Shown here piece after piece: positions 21,830 to 32,655 of a stretch of DNA of 64,000 nt. Position 1 is the stretch's first letter; every line of letters begins with the position of its first letter. Source of the DNA: Ovis canadensis. Taxonomy: Eukaryota > Chordata > Mammalia > Artiodactyla > Bovidae. The stretch lies in contig NC_091246.1 in the NCBI RefSeq assembly GCF_042477335.2, positions 108,095,001-108,159,000 of the forward strand. Reading direction: 5' to 3'. The notes beneath the pieces are model-generated. The model ran no database searches, was not told the origin of the DNA, and was given only the letters and a program-made list of their open reading frames with translations. The position numbers and the translations under genes were made by a program.

Positions 21830-22689
21830 TCCCTTGTGCTGAGCCTGCAATGGGAAAGGGAAATAGCCGAGGACCAGGAACAAAGAGAGCTAGACGCAGG
21901 GTTGTGAGGGTCCCAGGATGAACACGGGGCTGGGGGCTCACAGGGCACAGGCAGGATCTCAAAGCACAAGCTCAAATCCGTTGACTCGAGCTTCTGTCTC
22001 TTCCTGACCCTTTATTGGCATCGAAGCTCTTCCTATGGTGTAACTGGCACTGTTTTCTGTCAAATGGAGGAGGCAGTGCTCCCTCAGTGCATGATAAAGC
22101 TTTGGATGAAGGTGTGAGCAGAACACAGAAGTTAAGTGGTGAGCAAGCCCCTGTGTGAACAGCCTCTATGAACCCACACCCCCTTTCCATTGCACGAGCA
22201 GGAAGAAGGCTGTCACTGGTATGAGAAAAGGATCTTTAACTAGTAATCGATGTTGTTGTCTCTTACAGCATCTATGCATTAAAAAAAAAAGTGCCCATAA
22301 CATGTAAAAATGTCCCCAGACCACTGCTTAAAATTTTGGAACAAGGAATGTTTTGTTGTTTAGCTTAGGAAAACATTTAGAGGTTCTGGTGAATTTCTTT
22401 AACTGAGGAATATTAGACTTGGCATGCTTAGTGTGAAAGAGTCTCTCCGTCACCCCGTGTAAACAGTTCTGCGTTACCCTGGTTGTTAACCAATATTTAA
22501 TGTCCTTCAGGACCCGGATGTTTGCATACTTGGGCGCCTGTGATAGCAGGAAGGTTAAGGGAGGAGGGAGGTGGCAACCCAAAGTGCCCTTTGCACGTCT
22601 CCACTTGGAGTGTACATACAGAGCGTCTGATACAAAGGTTCCCTTTCTCTCCTCTGTTCTCTTTTGAGTCTCCCAAGTTTATTGTGGAT
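21830..22689. other. Unique intronic sequence, nothing recognised
   Basis: Non-repetitive. Confidence 0.4.
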
Positions 22690-23190
22690 TTTATTTTCAT
22701 TACAGCAAGAAGGCTGCCAAGGCCTCCTGCCCATTTTCCTCGTCCCCTGCTTCACTAGCTGCTGGTTGCCCCTGTGGAGCCCTATACCAAAGCCACAGGT
22801 ATGGATCCCTGTATCAAGGTCACAGTATAAAAGTCTCTGGAACTGACCAAGCCCCATAGGAACTATTGCCATGAGCTTCCTGATCTCAACTGTCCAGTTC
22901 CCTGACCCCCCTATTATGTAAAATGTCCACCCTACTCTCCACTCTATAGCATCCTAGCTAATCATCTAATGCCACCGTTTCAGTAGGAATTTTCTCTGAG
23001 ACTATAAAAATTGGCTGCAAGCTTGCAAAAACGTTTGGCTCTCCTGTGAGCTGGCCCGATGTTTTAACAGCATCTCCTGTTCTAGTAAACTTGATTCTCC
23101 TCTCATTCGGTCTCATGTCTGGAAATTCTTTTCCAACCTGCGCATGGATCATGAGAGACCCCAGGGCAGCTGGAGGGAGTTCCTCTTGCA
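22690..23190 (+). mobile_element. Probable ERV long terminal repeat (class I-like)
   Basis: The right part has the layout of an LTR R-U5: a TATA-like ctataaaaattgg near 23001, an AGTAAA polyadenylation-like signal near 23085, a pyrimidine-rich U5 and a terminal CTTGCA at 23190. I found no primer site, internal gene or clear TSD, so the left boundary is a guess and it may be a partial solo LTR. Confidence 0.45.
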
Positions 23191-24215
23191 AGGGTGAGAC
23201 AGCAGATTCTTAAGAAGGAGGGCTATGCTCTGAACTCACCCGTTTCCTTCCTCCTGGGGTGGACGCTGACTCCAAGACGACAGACCCCCCCAACAACGCA
23301 CACACACACTGCGGCCCCCTCGGCTCCCTGGGCAGCAGGCTCCTTGCCCCCCAGTCCTCCTTCTCAGCATCCCTCCCACTCCGTTTCCTGCCCCCACTCT
23401 CTGCCGGTTTAGCTACATAGGCCTAGTGTATTTAAATCAATTTCTCAAAGAGCATCCCTAAAGCTGTTATAGTCATGAAAATTCTACATGACCTGCTAAA
23501 TTCTAAACTTCACTTTATTCCACATCTGTAAACTCCTCTTTCCTCTTAACCAGCCAGATTTCCTTCTATTGTCACCCTTGTCGATGTCTCAAGACAAGCA
23601 GAGGCTCACGGTTTCTCTCCCCGGACATGTATTTCCATAAAATGTAAAAAAATAAGCAGGGGCGGGGGGCGGGGGGGAAGGAATAGAACATGTTTTAATT
23701 CTCTTCCTTTCTCAGCTTGTGCCTCCCAGCTAGGATACAAAAGCCAAACCAGATTTTTCTGAACATTTTATCTGAATGTTATTTTCCGAGCCGCAAGGTG
23801 ATCGCATTTTCCCAGCTCTCCAGCTGAAACTCAGGCTCTGGCAGACCCAGGTCTGCTCCTGGGGAGAGCCGGCGGGGCGTGCAGACTCAGCACAACCCTG
23901 AGCCATCCAGCGGGCGTCTCTGTGACTGCTCTTCCGGTTCTCATACAAGCTGAAAAGCGGAGTCCCCCAAATCTACCTGCGTCTGAGGAGCCTCATCAAT
24001 AAAACGAGGGGGTGGATAACATCCGTCCCTGAGGCCTCTCCCAGCTGTGAAATTGAATGAACGTTTTATTCCAAAGTTCACTGGAGACAGAGACAAATGA
24101 TGGGGCATCAGATAGACTCTATCAGCCACGTTCAGTGGGCTAATAGATGACTCTCTGGTTCCAGACTGAGCTTCCGTGTCTTTGACATTTCCAGCAGATC
24201 CTAAAGGGGAACATT
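23191..24215. other. Unique sequence with a G-rich tract
   Basis: Non-repetitive. G runs at 23659-23662, 23664-23669 and 23671-23677 are separated by single C bases. No exon recognised. Confidence 0.4.
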
Positions 24216-24229
24216 CTGGAAGCATCTTT

Positions 24230-24396
24230 TTTTTTTTTTTTTTTTGGCTATTCCCGGTCTTAGTTGTGGGACATGGGATCTTTGGTTGCAGCAAGTGGGA
24301 TCTAACCACTTGCTAACTAAGTTCTTTGACCAGGGATCGAACCTGAGCCCCCTGCATTGGAAGCATGGAGTCTTAGCCACTGGACCACCAAAGTCC
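24230..24396 (-). mobile_element. CHR-type SINE with TSD
   Basis: Antisense copy flanked by the perfect 14-bp repeat ctggaagcatcttt at 24216-24229 and 24397-24410. Confidence 0.92.
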
Positions 24397-24446
24397 CTGG
24401 AAGCATCTTTAGTGACCTCGGAACATACGTTTCCCACTTTGACCTT

Positions 24447-24587
24447 GTGTGCTTGCGCTAAGTCATCTCTTTTGTGTCTGACACTTTGCAAACCTATCGA
24501 CTGTAGCCCCCCAGGCTCCTCCGTCCATGGAATTCTTCAGTCAAGAATACTGGAGTGGGTTGCCATTTCCTCCTCCAGGGGATCTTT
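24447..24587 (-). mobile_element. Bov-A/Bov-tA fragment
   Basis: Antisense Bov-A body lacking the tRNA-derived head, ending ctcctccaggggatctt. Confidence 0.85.
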
Positions 24588-24715
24588 ATACATTATCATC
24601 ATTATGTTTCTTCTCAGCTAAGCTTTTGGATCTCTGAATGTCATTACTGATGCTTCTCCTGGCTGGTGCATCATCGTCTGTGAATGTAGTCTCTTGTCCT
24701 ATGACGGTACTTCTT

Positions 24716-25345
24716 TAAAAAAAATAAATTATTGGAGTATAGTTGATTTATACCCTAGGGTAGGAAATGGCATGCCACTCCAGTATTCTTGCCTGGAAAA
24801 CCACATGGACAGAGGAGCCTACGGGCTACAATCCATGGGGTTGCAAAGAGCTGGACACGGCTGAGCAACTGAGCACACGTTGATTTGCAGCGTCGTGTTA
24901 GTTTCTGCTGTACAACAAATCGCATCAGGTATATGAATACTTATATCGACTGTTTTTAAAATTCTTTTCCCATATAGGCTGTTACAGCGTATTGAGTAGA
25001 GTTCTCTGTGCTATACAGCAGGTCCTTGTTGGCTATCCATCTTATACCTAGTAGCATGTATGGAGTGGAATATTACTCAGCCATAAAAAAGAGCAAACTA
25101 ATGCCATGTGCAGCAACATGGATAGACCTGCAGCCTGTCATACTAAGTGAAGTGAGTTGGGCAGAGGACACATATCATATGATATCCCTTATATGCAGAA
25201 TCTAAAAAAGGGCACAAATGGACTTTTCTACAAAAGCCAGAGAGAGACCCACAGATGTAGAAAACACACTTATGGTTACCTGAAGGCAAGGGAGCAGGGG
25301 ATAAGCTGGGAGATTGGGGTTGGCACATGCACACCATGACAGCCC
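24716..25345 (-). mobile_element. L1 insertion with 5' inversion (twin-priming structure)
   Basis: 24716-25050 is the L1 3' UTR on the minus strand, read down to an A-rich tail. 25051-25345 is the immediately preceding L1 segment (end of ORF2, EYYSAIKK block, then the start of the UTR) in the opposite orientation. The two parts are contiguous in L1 coordinates, as twin priming produces. A Bov-A piece at 24759-24879 inserted later. Confidence 0.8.
24759..24879 (+). mobile_element. Bov-A fragment nested in L1
   Basis: Sense Bov-A body flanked by gttgattt repeats of the host L1. Confidence 0.85.
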
Positions 25346-25404
25346 CTTACTCCATTAGTCTCCTCAGTCATGACAAGAGATGCTGGAACTGAACCAAATA
25401 CAGT

Positions 25405-25600
25405 TGTTGTTGTTGTTTAATTTACTGTATTTATCTTGACTGCACTGAGTCTTACTTGTGGCACACAGACTCTTTAGTTATGGATTGCGAACTCTTAGTT
25501 CCTGCGTGTGGAATCTAGTTCCCAGACCGGGGATGGAACCCAGGTCCCCTGAATTGAGAGCAACGAGTCTTAGCTGTCAATGGACCACAAGGGAAGTCCC
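25405..25600 (-). mobile_element. CHR-type SINE
   Basis: Antisense copy with a (GTT)n-like left end and the head ccacaagggaagtccc. Confidence 0.85.
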
Positions 25601-25930
25601 CCGGGTGCAGCTTTTCCTCTAGGCTAGACTTCCGACTGCTCTGGTCGAGTCTGTGGCTCCCTAGCAGTCCTCCTTTACCTGGACTGTCCCCTTGTTCAGT
25701 CCTGAGGGAAGTGGGGCCCTCACCCTATCTGTTCAAAAAATAAGGCCGCAGACTGTCTCCTGCAACCTTCCTGCCTTCCCTGACTGCTTCCTCCTGTGTT
25801 TTTTTTCTGTTTTGTTTTTGCCTAAGAAAATTTACATAATCAATATGGAAATACTCTTTGTAATCAAATCAGGTCAGGCTAAATTCCATTTGGTCCCCAG
25901 GGTGAAAGGCTGGGTAGACTTTTCAGGCAG

Positions 25931-26146
25931 GTCCCAGGTGGCTCAGCAGTAAAGAATCCGCCTGCTGATGCAGGCATGTAGGAGCCGTGGGTTCGATCCC
26001 TGGTCCGGAAGATCCCCTAGAGAAGGAAATGGCAACCCACTCTAGTAATCTTGCTGGGATAATCCCATGGACAGAGGACGCTGCAGGGGTACAGTCCATG
26101 CGGCCACTGAGAGTCAGCATGACTGAGTGACTGAACGCGCACACAC
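25931..26146 (+). mobile_element. Bov-tA SINE
   Basis: Sense copy, gtcccaggtggctcagcag to catgactgagtgactgaac. Confidence 0.9.
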
Positions 26147-26461
26147 CTGGAGGGGACACCTCCTCAAAGCAGGCCTGTGTGACCCTCTGAGGTATTCATA
26201 GGCCAGCAGTAAGTTTTATTAAATTCTGTACTTTTGTAGGGTCCAGACTTTAAAAGAATCAAGATGTTGTAGAAATCATTTCACACCATATTCAGGGTAA
26301 CAAAAGCATCACACACCAACAAAGCAAAGACAGTAAAATAGGTGTCATAATGTATAGGATGATTACCCCGAGTCTAAGTGCCTGCGTGGCGGCAGGGGAG
26401 GCACCCTAGTGCTGGGCAGGGGCTAAGGGGACAGGGGCCTTTATTCCCCAGGAAATTTGGT

Positions 26462-26640
26462 CAGGCCAATCACTTATTACATGACCTCGGACGATTACTA
26501 TTCTCTGAACTTCAGCTTCCTCACTTGTGAGATACAGATAATAATATCTGTTTCCTATGTTTGTTGTGGATAAAATATACATAAAATCACTGGCGTAACA
26601 TCCGACGTACAGTAAGTAACTAATAGTGATTCCACGCCTC
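26462..26640 (+). mobile_element. MIR SINE relic
   Basis: cagcttcctcacttgtgag, gataataatatctg and gttgttgtggataaaat follow the MIR core order; old and degenerate. Confidence 0.7.
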
Positions 26641-26957
26641 CTCTCCTCTTATCTTTAGTTGGACAGCATCCCTAATTCTCAAAGTCAGGATGTGCTAATC
26701 ATCTTGTCTGAGTCCAGCTATTCAAGACCATTTTGCATTTTCTGAAATCATGGCAAAATGGACTTGCAAAAATTGGCACCTGCCTCAACCAGTTATCCAA
26801 ATGGATACATCAGTATCTCCTGGATATGGGAAAGGTTTATGGAGCCGAAGTAATCTACAGTTCAGGAATGAGCTCTTCTGTATAGTTATGGTCCGAGTTG
26901 CCCGAAATACAACAGGACCCAGGGCATTTTTGAGTTCAACAGATATTTATTTATATT

Positions 26958-27172
26958 GCCATATGTAAAATAGACAGCCAGTAGGAATTTGCTGAATGAT
27001 GCAGGGAGCTTAACCTGGGGCTTTATGACAGCCTAGAGGGGTGGGATGGTCTGGGAGGTCGGAAGGAGGTTCAAGAGGGAGGGGACATATCTATACCTAT
27101 GGCTGATTCATGTTGGTATATGACAGAAACCAAGACGATATTGTAAAGCAATTATTCGTCGATTAAAAATGT
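26958..27172 (+). mobile_element. L1 3' UTR tail
   Basis: Sense artiodactyl L1 3' UTR (gtaaaatagacagccagtagg ... gcaattattcgtcgattaaa). Slightly more diverged than the copy at 11828-12806. Confidence 0.8.
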
Positions 27173-27189
27173 GTGCATGCTAAGAAAAA

Positions 27190-27490
27190 CAATGCTCCTC
27201 TCTCAACTTGTCCCTCCTCTCCCTCCCCACTGTGTCCACAAGTCTGTTCTTTGTGTCTGGGTCTCCACTGCTGCCCTGCAAACAGGCTCATCAGCACCAT
27301 CTTTCTAGGTTCCATATATATGCATTAACATATGATATTTGTTTTTATTTTTCTGACTTCCTTCACTCTGTATAATAGGCTCTAGGTTCATCCACCTCAT
27401 TGGGACTGACTCAAATGCATTCTTTTTTCTGGCTGGGTAGTGTTTCATTGTACCACAACTTCTTTATCCATTCATTTGTTGGTGGACATC
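27190..27490 (-). mobile_element. L1 ORF2 end / 3' UTR, antisense
   Basis: Antisense L1 (gttccatatatatgcattaac, gactgactcaaatgcattc, gtagtgtttcattgtacc). It lies tail to tail with the preceding L1 tail. Confidence 0.75.
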
Positions 27491-27807
27491 AAGGTAACAA
27501 ATATTTATTAAGTGCCTTTTATTTTCTGGTGTGTGTGTGTCAGGAAGTAGGCATTGAAAGATAACTGAAGATGCCTCTCCTGGCATTAGAAATGGGAGAG
27601 ACCAGTAGGTAAACAAGACATGTTTGGAGTAAAACTTGTCAGTGAGACTGTAGCTTTGAGGGGTTAGGATGAATAAAGAAGAATGCATGAGCAGAGAGAT
27701 ATGAACTAACAGGTCCATTTATAGGTTCAGTTTATTCAACAAAAATCTATAGGGCGCCTGCTGTTTGTCAGACACTATTTTAGATGGTTTGGATGTATCA
27801 ATAAACT

Positions 27808-28003
27808 TTAAAAAATTTTTATTTATTCACTTGGCTGTGTTGCGTCTTAGTTGTGGGCTCCAGAGCACGTGGGCTCAGTAGTTGTATCACACAAGCTTAG
27901 TTGCTCCAAGGCATAGGGGATGATAGTTCCCCAACTAGGGATCAAACCTTTGTCCTCTGCAGTGGAAGGTGGGTTCTTAACCACTGGATCGCCAGGGAAG
28001 TCC
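27808..28003 (-). mobile_element. CHR-type SINE nested in L2
   Basis: Antisense copy with TSD caataaact at 27799-27807 and 28004-28012. Confidence 0.9.
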
Positions 28004-28089
28004 CAATAAACTCAATAATATAAAGACTCCTGCCCTTCTGGAGCTTACATTTAGAGATGGGGTAGGGAGTGAGCAGCAGGGCACAGGCA

Positions 28090-29325
28090 ATACACGATCA
28101 GCATACCATCACTTCACGGCAAATAGATGGGGAAAAAGTGGAAACGGTAGCAGATTTTATTTTCTTGGGCTCCAAAATTGCTGTGGAGGGTGACTGTGGC
28201 CACAAAATTAAAAGATGCTTGCTTCTTGGGAGAAAAGCTATGACAAACCTAGACAGCATATTAAAAAGCAGAGAAGACATCACTTTGACAACCCAAGTCT
28301 GTATAGTCAGTTCAGTTTAGTTCAGTCGCTCAGTCGTGTCTGACTCTTTGCGACCCCATAGACTGCAGCATGCCAGCCTCCCTGTCCATCGACAACTCCC
28401 AGAGTTTACTCAAACTCATGTCCATTGTGTCTGAGTAGCATCCAACCATCTCATCCTCTTGTTGTCCCCTTCTCCTTCTTTCCTAGCATCAGGGTCTTTT
28501 CAAATGAGTCAGTTCTTCGCATCAGGTGGCCAAAGTATTGGAGCTTCAGTTTCAGCCTCAGTCCTTCCAATGCATATTCAGAACTGATCTCCTTTAGGAT
28601 GGACTGGTTGGATCTCCTTGCAGTCAAGGGATTCTCAAGAGTCTTCTCTAACACCACAGTTCAAAAGCATCAATTCTTAAGTGCTCAGCTTTCTTTATAG
28701 TCCAACTCTCATATCTACACATGACTACTGGAAAAACCATAGCTTTGACTATACAGACCTTTGTTTGCAAAGTAATGTCTCTGCTTTTTAATATGCTGTC
28801 TAGTTTGGTCATAACTTTCCTTCCAAGGAGTAAGTGTCTTTTAATTTCATGGCTGCAGTCGCCATCTGCAGTGATTTTAAAGCTATGGTTTTTCCAGTAG
28901 TCATGTCCGGTTGTGACCGTACATGGCCATAAAGAAGGCTGAGTGCCAAAGAATTGATGCTTTCAAATTGGAGTCCTCGAGAAGACTCTTGAGAGTCCTT
29001 TGAACTCAAAAGAGATCAAATTAGTAAATCCTACAGAAAATCAACCCTGAATACTCATTGGAAGAACTGATGCTGAAACTAAAACTCCAATACTTGGGCC
29101 ACCTGATGTGAAGAGCTGACTTATTGGAAAAGACCCTGAAGCTGGGAAAGATTGAGGGCAGGAGGAGAAGGGGATGACAGAGCATGAGATGGTTAGGAGG
29201 CATCGCCAACTCAATGGACATGGGTTTGAGCAAACTCAGAGAGATAGTGAAGGACAGGGAAGCTTGGCATGCTGCAGTCCATGAGATCTCAAAGAGCTGG
29301 ACATGACTTAGTGACTGAATAACAA
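28090..29325 (+). mobile_element. BovB LINE (outer), interrupted by an inverted BovB
   Basis: Sense BovB C-terminal coding region at 28090-28309 (QIDGEKVETVADFIFLGSKI type) resumes at about 28885 (gctatggtttttccagtag) and runs to its 3' end near 29325. The two halves join in BovB coordinates. Confidence 0.88.
28310..28884 (-). mobile_element. BovB LINE (inner), antisense within the outer BovB
   Basis: A 5'-truncated antisense BovB whose 3' terminus (cagttcagtttagttcagtcg on plus) touches the outer copy. Near-complementary stretches of the same family now flank each other. Confidence 0.88.
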
Positions 29326-29660
29326 CAAGAATGATATGCAAAATGTGTAGCTTGTTGAAAGGTGCCAAGGGAGGGGCCAGTGTGCAAACTTAAACAGGGA
29401 GGTAAGGGTGAACCTCACCTGGAAGGTGATACTTGAGTAGGGGAAATTTGAAGAAGGTAAGGGAGTTGGCCATGAAGATATCTGGAGGCAGAGGTTTCAG
29501 GTAGGGGAACACCAAGTGCACAGGCCCTAAGCGGGAAGACCCTAAGTGTGGGTCAGAAGAACACGGGGAGGCTAGGGTGAGAGAGAGCGGTAGGAGACAG
29601 TCAGAGGCAATGGGAGGCTCTGTCTGTCACGTGGGGGGACCAGCAGGTCACTGGTGTGGC

Positions 29661-30117
29661 TGAAGCACAGACAGCAAGCAGAGAATTCCTGAGGATGGGC
29701 TCATTCTACACCAGGAAGGCACTGGGGTGCAATGTTAAGGCCTGGGTTTTTAAGCAAGTAGTTGTGCTGCCTGGGAAGCCCACACCTCACATGGACAGCA
29801 AATGTGTTTGTAAGAGATAAAAGCTTCATGTCCTCTTATTTCTAATATGGATGGGAGAGAAAGGGGGCTCAGGATTATGAATCTGATTTTAATCCTAGTT
29901 TTATCTCTGACAATAATCTTTGATGATCGTTTCATTCGGCAGTGATTTCAGTTTTCTGTCTGCAAAATGAATGGAGTGGGAGGAGGAGGGAGGGATGAGA
30001 GAAGGGGTAAAAATTATCCGCCTTCCCACCTCCTAAGGTTGTGGAGAAGAACCAGGTTGATATATGATGGCTTTTGAGTTCTGGAAGAACTCTGGAGAAT
30101 GCAAATAACACCCTGGT
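29661..30117. other. Unique intronic sequence, nothing recognised
   Basis: Follows the L2 remnant. Confidence 0.4.
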
Positions 30118-30128
30118 AGGCAGAAAGG

Positions 30129-30407
30129 CGGAGAAGGCAAAGGCACCCCACTCCAGTACTCTTGCCTGGAAAATCCCAGGGATGGAGGAACCTGGTAGGC
30201 TGTAGTCCATGGGGTTGCTAAGAGTAGGACATGACTGAGCGACTTCACTTTCAGTTTTCACTTTCATGCATTGGAGAAGAAAATGGCAACCCACTCCAGT
30301 GTTCTTGCCTGGAGAATCCCAGGGGCAGGAGAGCCTAGTGGGCTGCCGTCTATGGGGTCGCACAGAGTTGGACACGACTCAAGCGGCTTAGCAGCGGCAG
30401 CGGCAGC
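30129..30407 (+). mobile_element. Bov-A2 dimeric SINE with TSD
   Basis: Two sense Bov-A units ending in gcttagcagcggcagcggcag. The 11-bp TSD aggcagaaagg lies at 30118-30128 and 30408-30418. Confidence 0.93.
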
Positions 30408-30418
30408 AGGCAGAAAGG

Positions 30419-30789
30419 GGATAGTGCAGTTTTATTGCCTCTCCTTTCCCATTTCTTCTGTGACAGGTACAGTTCCTCACAGGAGGAGAAAACTGGCCTT
30501 CCTGCATCAGTGGGTAATTTGGCCAATCAGAAATCATGCTTCTTCCACCCCGACCGACCGAGGCCTCCATGGGTGCACTGAGGCGGTGCTGGCAGCCCCA
30601 CCGTCCACTCCATTGTTGGTTTCTGGGCTACAAGTAAGTGATGGGCGTGCATGTACCCTCAATTCTAGGAGCAGCCAGAATCCTTACAGAACCAGTTGTG
30701 GTTTGTTGGAGCTCTGCTCTTCACACCATTCACACTCTTCCCTGTCTCTTGGCTGAATTTTTAGCGTAGTCCCAAGGTCTTGGACACAA
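30419..30789. other. Unique intronic sequence, nothing recognised
   Basis: Non-repetitive. A 161-codon plus frame (30271-30756) runs out of the Bov-A2 and shows no domain. Confidence 0.4.
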
Positions 30790-30953
30790 GGTCCTGCCTC
30801 TGGCCTTAGAGGGCATCATCTCCCGCCACACTTCACCTGGTTGCTACATGCTTCCGGCAAACAAAGCTCTTCCTCACCAGAGGGCCTTTGTACAAGCTGA
30901 TCCCTATATCTGGGATTTTTAAAAAAACTTTTACTTTAGAGTGTATTAGGGTA

Positions 30954-31150
30954 TATGGCTTCTCTGGTGCTTCAGATGGTAAAGAATCTGCCTACAGTGT
31001 GGGAGTCCCAGGTTCCATCTCTGGGTCGGGATGGAGAAAGGAAGGGCAATCCACTCCAGTTTTCTTGCCTGGGAAATCTCCAGATGGAGGAGACTGGCAG
31101 GTTACAATCAATGGGGTTGCAGAGTCGGACACGAATGAACAACAAACACT
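30954..31150 (+). mobile_element. Bov-tA SINE
   Basis: Sense copy, tggcttctctggtgcttcag to gacacgaatgaacaacaaac. Confidence 0.9.
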
Positions 31151-31161
31151 ATAGTCGCTTT

Positions 31162-31375
31162 GATTTCCCTGGCGGCTCGGTTGGTAAAGAATCTGCCTGC
31201 CAGTGCAGCAGATGCGGGTTTGCTCACTGGGTCGGGAAGATCCCCTGGAGGAGGGCATGGCAACCCACTCCAGTACTCTTGCCTGGAGAATCCCATGGAC
31301 AGAGGGGCCTGGAAGGCTACAGTCCATGGGGTCACAAAGAGTCAGATACGACTTAGCAGCTGAACAGCAGCAATA
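31162..31375 (+). mobile_element. Bov-tA SINE
   Basis: Second sense copy, gatttccctggcggctcgg to gacttagcagctgaacagc. Confidence 0.9.
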
Positions 31376-31745
31376 GCAACATAGTTGATTTACAATGTTG
31401 TGTTCGTTTCAGGGGCACAGCAACATGACTCAGTTATACAGGTACACATATCCATTCTTTTTCAGATGCTTCTCTTCACTTACCTAAATCCTGTTTCCCT
31501 TTCAGGTCTCTATTTATAGGGTAGTGTGTCCGAGCAGCCTTGTCTGCCTCTCTGACCTAGGATGAGCCTCATGTGGTGTTACCATATTATCCTGTACACT
31601 TAATATATTCAATTAAAAAATTTGTCAGCTTCCCTATTAGACTGAAAACTCCGAGAGTAGAGAAAACCCATCTGTTCCTGATCTTGTTTCCATCTGACCA
31701 TAGCTGTTTATCTCCCTTCCGTAAACCTGCCGGGAGTCACGTCAA

Positions 31746-31960
31746 CGTCATAACAGCTGCTCTTTGTCGAGTATGTATTTATGTGTTGGGCTTCCATAGT
31801 GCTCAATGTTCTCCTCAGATTTTCTCACTTTATCTACTTCAACCGCATAAGCAACCTAAAGAGAGAATGAATGTGGACAACCAGGAAGCCAGGTGCATTT
31901 ACTTAGGCACCTACTATGTGCCAAACAGTGTTTAAGGTACTGAGGATTCTGTACAAAAGA
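31746..31960 (-). mobile_element. MIR/L2-type ancient repeat traces
   Basis: ataacagctgctctttgtcgagt near 31750 is MIR-like, antisense; ggcacctactatgtgccaaac near 31905 is L2/MIR-like, antisense. Confidence 0.55.
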
Positions 31961-32112
31961 AAGCAGATAAAGCCCTGATCTTGCGGAGTCTGCATTCTAA
32001 TATTTGGGGACAGCTACACAGCTGCAATAGAACAGGAAGATGGCTAGACAGCCTGTCTTCTCCCGGAGGCAAAGCTACTGGGAGAGTGAAAGTCAAATCG
32101 GAAGAGAGATTT

Positions 32113-32300
32113 CTGGGCATGTGGCACAGGGGTAAAGAAGCTGCCTGCCAATGCCGGAAACATGAGAGACGCGGGTTCGATCCCTGGGTTGGGAAGATCC
32201 CCTGGAGGAGGGCATGGTAACCCACTCCAGTGTTGTTGCCTGGAGAATCCCCACGGACAGAGGAGTTAGACACAGCTGAAACAACATAGCACACGCGCGC
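32113..32300 (+). mobile_element. Bov-tA SINE
   Basis: Sense copy with a degenerate head (gcatgtggcacaggggtaaag) and a clear Bov-A body. Confidence 0.85.
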
Positions 32301-32307
32301 AGGAGAG

Positions 32308-32655
32308 TGAGAGCTAACACTCATGAAGTGTCGCATTCTAGGGGTATTGACATTTTATTTCATTATCACAATAACTTTGTTTTCTAAAAAAATTTTTTGG
32401 CTGCATCGAGTCTTAGTTTTGGTGGGCAGGCTTAATTGCCCCTCAACATGTGGGATCTTAGCTTCCTGACCAGGGATCAAACCTGTGTCCCCTGCATTGG
32501 TGTGCAGATTCTTAACCCCTGGACCACCAGGGAAACCCCCATGATAATCTTCTGAGGCCGATACTGTCATTATTGCCTTTTGATAATGAGGAAACAAGTT
32601 TCCCAAGATCCCAGAGGCAAAACTGCTGCAGATGGTCCCAGGGGGGACTCCCACC
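32308..32655 (-). mobile_element. MIR relic split by a CHR SINE
   Basis: Antisense MIR words before (gctaacactcatgaagtgtc, cattatcacaataac) and after (gataatgaggaaacaag, cagaggcaaaactgc) the CHR insertion. Confidence 0.6.
32382..32540 (-). mobile_element. CHR-type SINE nested in MIR
   Basis: Antisense copy, ttttttggctgcatcgagtc to ggaccaccagggaaaccccc. Confidence 0.85.

Larger units (their letters stand above)
27491..29660 (-). mobile_element. L2 LINE relic, split by later insertions
   Basis: Antisense L2 3' region in order: aacaaatatttattaagtgcc near 27500, cgcctgctgtttgtcagacac near 27750, cttctggagcttacatttag near 28035, and caagtgcacaggccctaagc near 29520. A CHR SINE (27808-28003) and a BovB complex (28090-29325) separate the pieces. 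Confidence 0.65.
30917..31467 (-). mobile_element. L1 3' fragment split by two Bov-tA SINEs
   Basis: Antisense L1 end pieces at 30917-30953 and 31376-31467 (tagttgatttacaatgttgtg, gactcagttatacagg) flank the SINE pair. Confidence 0.65.
30790..31735 (+). mobile_element. L2 LINE relic with insertions
   Basis: Sense L2 3' words (agggcctttgtacaagctgatc near 30885, cctttcaggtctctatttatag near 31500, attagactgaaaactccgag near 31638) are spread around an L1 fragment and two Bov-tA elements. Confidence 0.6.

Noticed and set aside
22958-23191. 77-codon minus frame as a small gene
   Set aside because: It lies over LTR-like sequence whose signals are on the plus strand; no independent support.
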